Shown piece after piece: positions 61,213 through 64,000 of a stretch of 64,000 nucleotides of DNA. This DNA comes from Rhizophagus irregularis (lineage: Eukaryota > Glomeromycota > Glomeromycetes > Glomerales > Glomeraceae), in assembly GCF_026210795.1 (NCBI RefSeq), contig NC_089437.1, forward strand, positions 5,022,001 to 5,086,000. The letters run 5' to 3'. Both the position numbers and the translations under genes were made by a program. Every line of letters begins with the position of its first letter. Position 1 is the stretch's first letter. The notes beneath the pieces are model-generated. The model was not told the origin of the DNA, searched no databases, and saw only the letters and a list, made by a program, of their open reading frames with translations.

Positions 61213-62366
61213 TAGAGTTCTGCATAGGTCAGGTCAGATTAGGTTACCTGGTTAACTTGAACCGAAATTTTTTTCAGGTCAGGTCGAGTCAAGTAAACTG
61301 CTCTAACCTGATCTGATCCATTTGACTCAAAAGTATTCGGGTCACTTCAGGTAACTCAAGTTACCTGAAGTTTTATTATTAAATATTATAAAAAAACATT
61401 TTGTAATGTTTTTTACTTTTTGTTTTTATATATAAAATGCCTAAACTATTTGTTTCAGCGTTTTTCTTTTGATTTTACATGTAAAAATGCCAAAACTGAT
61501 AGTTTCAGCATTTTTTTTTGATTTTACATGTAAAAGCGCTGGAATAATTAGTTCTGGCAGTTTTCTTTTTGATTTTATATGTAAAAACGCTAAAACTGAT
61601 AGTTTTAGCATTTTTTTCAATTTTATATGTAAAAGCACCAGAATAATTAGTTCTGGCAGTTTTTTTTTTGATTTTACATTAAAAACACTGGAATAATTAA
61701 TTCCAGCAGTTTTCTTTTTAATTTTACATATAAAAATGCTGAAACTGATAGTTTCGGCATTTTTTTTGATTATACATATAAAAGCACTAGAATAATTAGT
61801 TCTGGCAGTTTTTTTTGATTTTACATGTAAAAATGCTGAAACTGATAGTTTCGGCATTTTTTTTGATTCACATGTCAAAATAATTAGTTCTGGCATTTTT
61901 CTTTTTAATTTTACATGTAAAAATACTGAAACTGATAGTTTCAGCATTTTTTTTTCAATTGTACATGTAAAATGCCAGAATCATTAATTCTGGCATTTTT
62001 CTTTTTGATTTTACATATAAAAAATGCTGAAACTATCAGTTTTAGCATTTTTTTTTGACTTTACATGAAAAAATGCCAGAATCATTAGTTCTAGCATTTT
62101 TCTTTTTGATTTTACATGTAAAAAATGCTGAAACTATCAGTTTCAGCATTTTTTTTTGACTTTACATGTAAAAATGCCAGAATCATTATTAGTTTTAGCG
62201 TTTTTAATTTATTTGACCCAAATATATGTTGGATCAACAGGTTAGATCAGATACCGACCAACATTGATCTGACCCATATCAGGTCATGAATTTGATGACC
62301 TGACCTGAATATTTTAGATCAACCTGTCAGGTCACCCAATCTGTCAAGTCAGTTTGCGGAGCTCTA
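61213..62366. mobile_element. Non-autonomous hAT element with hairpin array, copy 2 (inverted)
   Basis: Same family as 3475-4702 but in reverse orientation: left TAGAGTTCTGCATAGG, then GGTTACCTGGTTAAC and TTCAGGTAACTCAAGTTACC; right (minus strand) TAGAGCTCCGCAAACTG. Flanks GTTTTAAT (61205-61212) and GTCTTGAT (62367-62374) match at 6 of 8, an aged target duplication. The interior (61435-62200) is a series of ATGCTGAAACTGATAGTTTC hairpins and TTTTACATGTAAAA palindromes. The long minus-strand ORF here is a repeat artefact. Confidence 0.85.
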
Positions 62367-62374
62367 GTCTTGAT

Positions 62375-62960
62375 AACATTTGAGAAATTTTCAATGACTT
62401 TGTGTTCATTCTAAATTCACAAATTTTACATTATATTTTTTCTTCAAAAATTAACACTTGTAGTTAATTTTCTCAAGAAATAAAAAAGTATTATGATCAT
62501 AAAAGATGTCAAAATGCAGTCCTGATATTCAAGTTTATTTTGCATTTTAAATGATAAAAATTGGACTTATTTTGAGCAAACTATACATATTTGTAATTTG
62601 AATAATTTTTTAGCTTTTTTACTATATACCAAAATTGGAAAATTTTGAAAAGTAAATTTCTTATAATTCTACCATAAATGTTTCTATATTGCTGATTTTT
62701 TGGTATCAACTTTTTTACATTATTCTTAACAATATTTGAATGTTTTTAATAAATTCAATATACAAATGCTTTGTAATTTTAATTTATTTTTTTGTTATAT
62801 TTTTCTATTCAAAGTAAATATTTACAGCAAAATTTTTCAAAAAATAATAAAGCAACTATAACTTTAAATGATATTATAATATAGATCTTGGTCATGGGCT
62901 TATTATCCAATTTACACAAAGAAAATTAGATTTATTTTAAGCTATATATGAAACTGAAAT
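62375..62960. other. AT-rich spacer; nothing recognised
   Basis: Unstructured AT-rich sequence, no ORF, no repeat copy recognised. Confidence 0.5.
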
Positions 62961-62964
62961 TGGT

Positions 62965-63535
62965 TAATTTTGACCTCTGAAATGGTCAAAATGGTCAAAA
63001 TGATTTTGACTTGAGCCCCTCCCAAAAGTCGAAATGGTCAAAATTACGTCATAGTCATATGATTTTATAGTAAACAATAATTTTAAAATTTAAAGTTAAC
63101 GAACTCCGCATCCAGTAATTCGATTTTTATGATCTTTATACGGTTGGATTCAGCTCATCAAGAGGATTCCAATGATATGTATTTCATATTTGTAGCATCA
63201 ATATTGACGGAGTTATTCATGTTTAAAATTTGGTATTAAATAGTCTTATAATTTTTATAGTAAACAATAATTTTAAAATTTAAAGTTAACGATCTCCGCA
63301 TCCAGTGATTCGATTTTTATGATCTTTACGCGGTTAGATTCAGCTCATAGAGAGGATTCCAATGATATGTATTTCATATCTGTAGCATCAATATTGACGA
63401 AGTTATTCACGTTTAAAATTTTATATTAAATTATAATTATAAAAATCATATGACTATGATGTAATTTTGACCATTTCGACTTTAATTTCAACTTTTGACC
63501 TTTCCATGTCTACTTTTGGACTTTAATTTTGACTT
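62965..63535. mobile_element. Foldback element with a 190-bp internal tandem duplication
   Basis: Outer arms: GTCGAAATGGTCAAAATTACG and CATAGTCATATGATTTTAT (63028-63068) mirrored by ATAAAAATCATATGACTATG with TAATTTTGACCATTTCGAC (63441-63480), plus TTGACTTTTGA-type words outside. Between them TAGTAAACAATAATTTTAAA starts at 63068 and again at 63258: two copies of a 190-bp unit with few differences (GAACTCCGCATCCAG/GATCTCCGCATCCAG). No ORF. Confidence 0.75.
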
Positions 63536-64000
63536 CATATATATTTTAAGCATATAATATGCATTTTTATTAAATGAATGATATTCCAGTTTTTTTTATT
63601 ACATATATTTACACATACAGTATCTTATACATATCAGGTACCTGATTTTCTGCATTTTTACTACATATATTGAATACATATCTGATATATATATATGCTA
63701 CCCGATATATTAGTTTTTGATCAGTGAATATTTGGGATTCCGTGTTCATGTTATCATAATATACCAATCAAATGTATCAGATAAAACTATATAAATAACA
63801 CTAGAAAAATGGGAACCGTTGTAAGTTCAGAGCAATAAGTCATTTTGCCACCCAAAAGCTGCCTAAAATCTGCAACTAAAGAAACAAACAAAATATTAGC
63901 AGACGTTACATTTTGTTAAAAATAAAAAAAAAAGACAAAGAAAAAATATTTAAACACATACTGTAATGTATTTAGGGAAAACCAGATTTTCAACCTTACC
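63536..64000. other. Window end; AT-rich, no firm gene
   Basis: ATATCAGGTACCTGAT words (63630-63720), then an unassigned stretch. On the minus strand a donor-like GGTAAG at the very edge (63995-64000) and TTTGTTTCTTTAG near 63881 could bound an intron of a gene lying mostly outside the window; the open part after it is too short to judge. Confidence 0.3.

Noticed and set aside
61441-61947. Minus-strand ORF of 168 codons with repeated LPELIILALLHVKSKK-like peptide
   Set aside because: The peptide repeat is produced by the hairpin array of a hAT element; the same occurs at 4139-4364.
63790-63882. Possible last exon on the minus strand at the window edge
   Set aside because: Acceptor-like and donor-like sites exist, but the open part is short in two frames and no family is recognisable.

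Overview
The window looks like nuclear DNA of a fungus with a very AT-rich, transposon-bloated genome. The host genes are fungal in type (TAO3/Mor2, SET1, an SNF2/STH1-class remodeller, an ER cyclophilin) and carry many short introns of about 50-110 bp with GT..AG ends. The mix of decayed hAT, LINE and unclassified DDE elements recalls arbuscular mycorrhizal fungi such as Rhizophagus irregularis; that assignment is inference, not proof.

Layout. 1-4975: nested repeats, namely the edge of a hAT transposon (1-1053), a hairpin array, a foldback element, and a virus-like packaging-ATPase relic split by a non-autonomous hAT element with an exact 8-bp target duplication. 6146-14230: an 11-exon minus-strand TAO3/Mor2/Furry-type cell-morphogenesis gene whose frame closes over 2443 codons, with two MluI boxes upstream. 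17137-23664: a 6.5-kb element with terminal inverted repeats, a decayed gene with a conserved D-N-C-x-G-Q-N motif, and inverted arrays of tiny exon-like units at both ends. 23944-29850: a hAT foldback element, SINE-like debris and a 5'-truncated LINE. 30131-37689: a second DDE-type element whose 5' part is a tandem array of about 16 mini-exon/intron units, and whose coding part is split by a 1.5-kb hAT hairpin-array insertion. 40125-53762: a compact host island with SET1 (-), an RBBP4/MSI1-like WD40 gene (+), a cyclophilin (-) and an SNF2/STH1-type ATPase (+), arranged as two divergent pairs. 54141-64000: TA-flanked MITEs, a complete but dead hAT element (56816-60668) carrying two further MITEs, a second copy of the 3475-4702 element, and foldback repeats.

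How it fits together. SET1 (H3K4 methylation), the RBBP4/MSI1-like WD40 protein (histone binding) and SNF2/STH1 (nucleosome remodelling) are all chromatin genes within 14 kb, between repeat blocks. I built exon structures by hand; all four host-island genes and TAO3 close in frame with canonical splice sites, except the GT..AG choice at one WD40 intron, which is the least certain.

The most unusual signal is the two mini-exon arrays. Each unit is a poly-pyrimidine tract and AG, a 30-48-nt exon-like block, and a GT donor; in the 30-32 kb array the donor (GTAAGTA) and a TACTAA branch-site-like motif each sit inside a small palindrome. Whether this is splicing machinery of the transposon, transposase-binding subterminal repeats, or both, cannot be decided from sequence alone.
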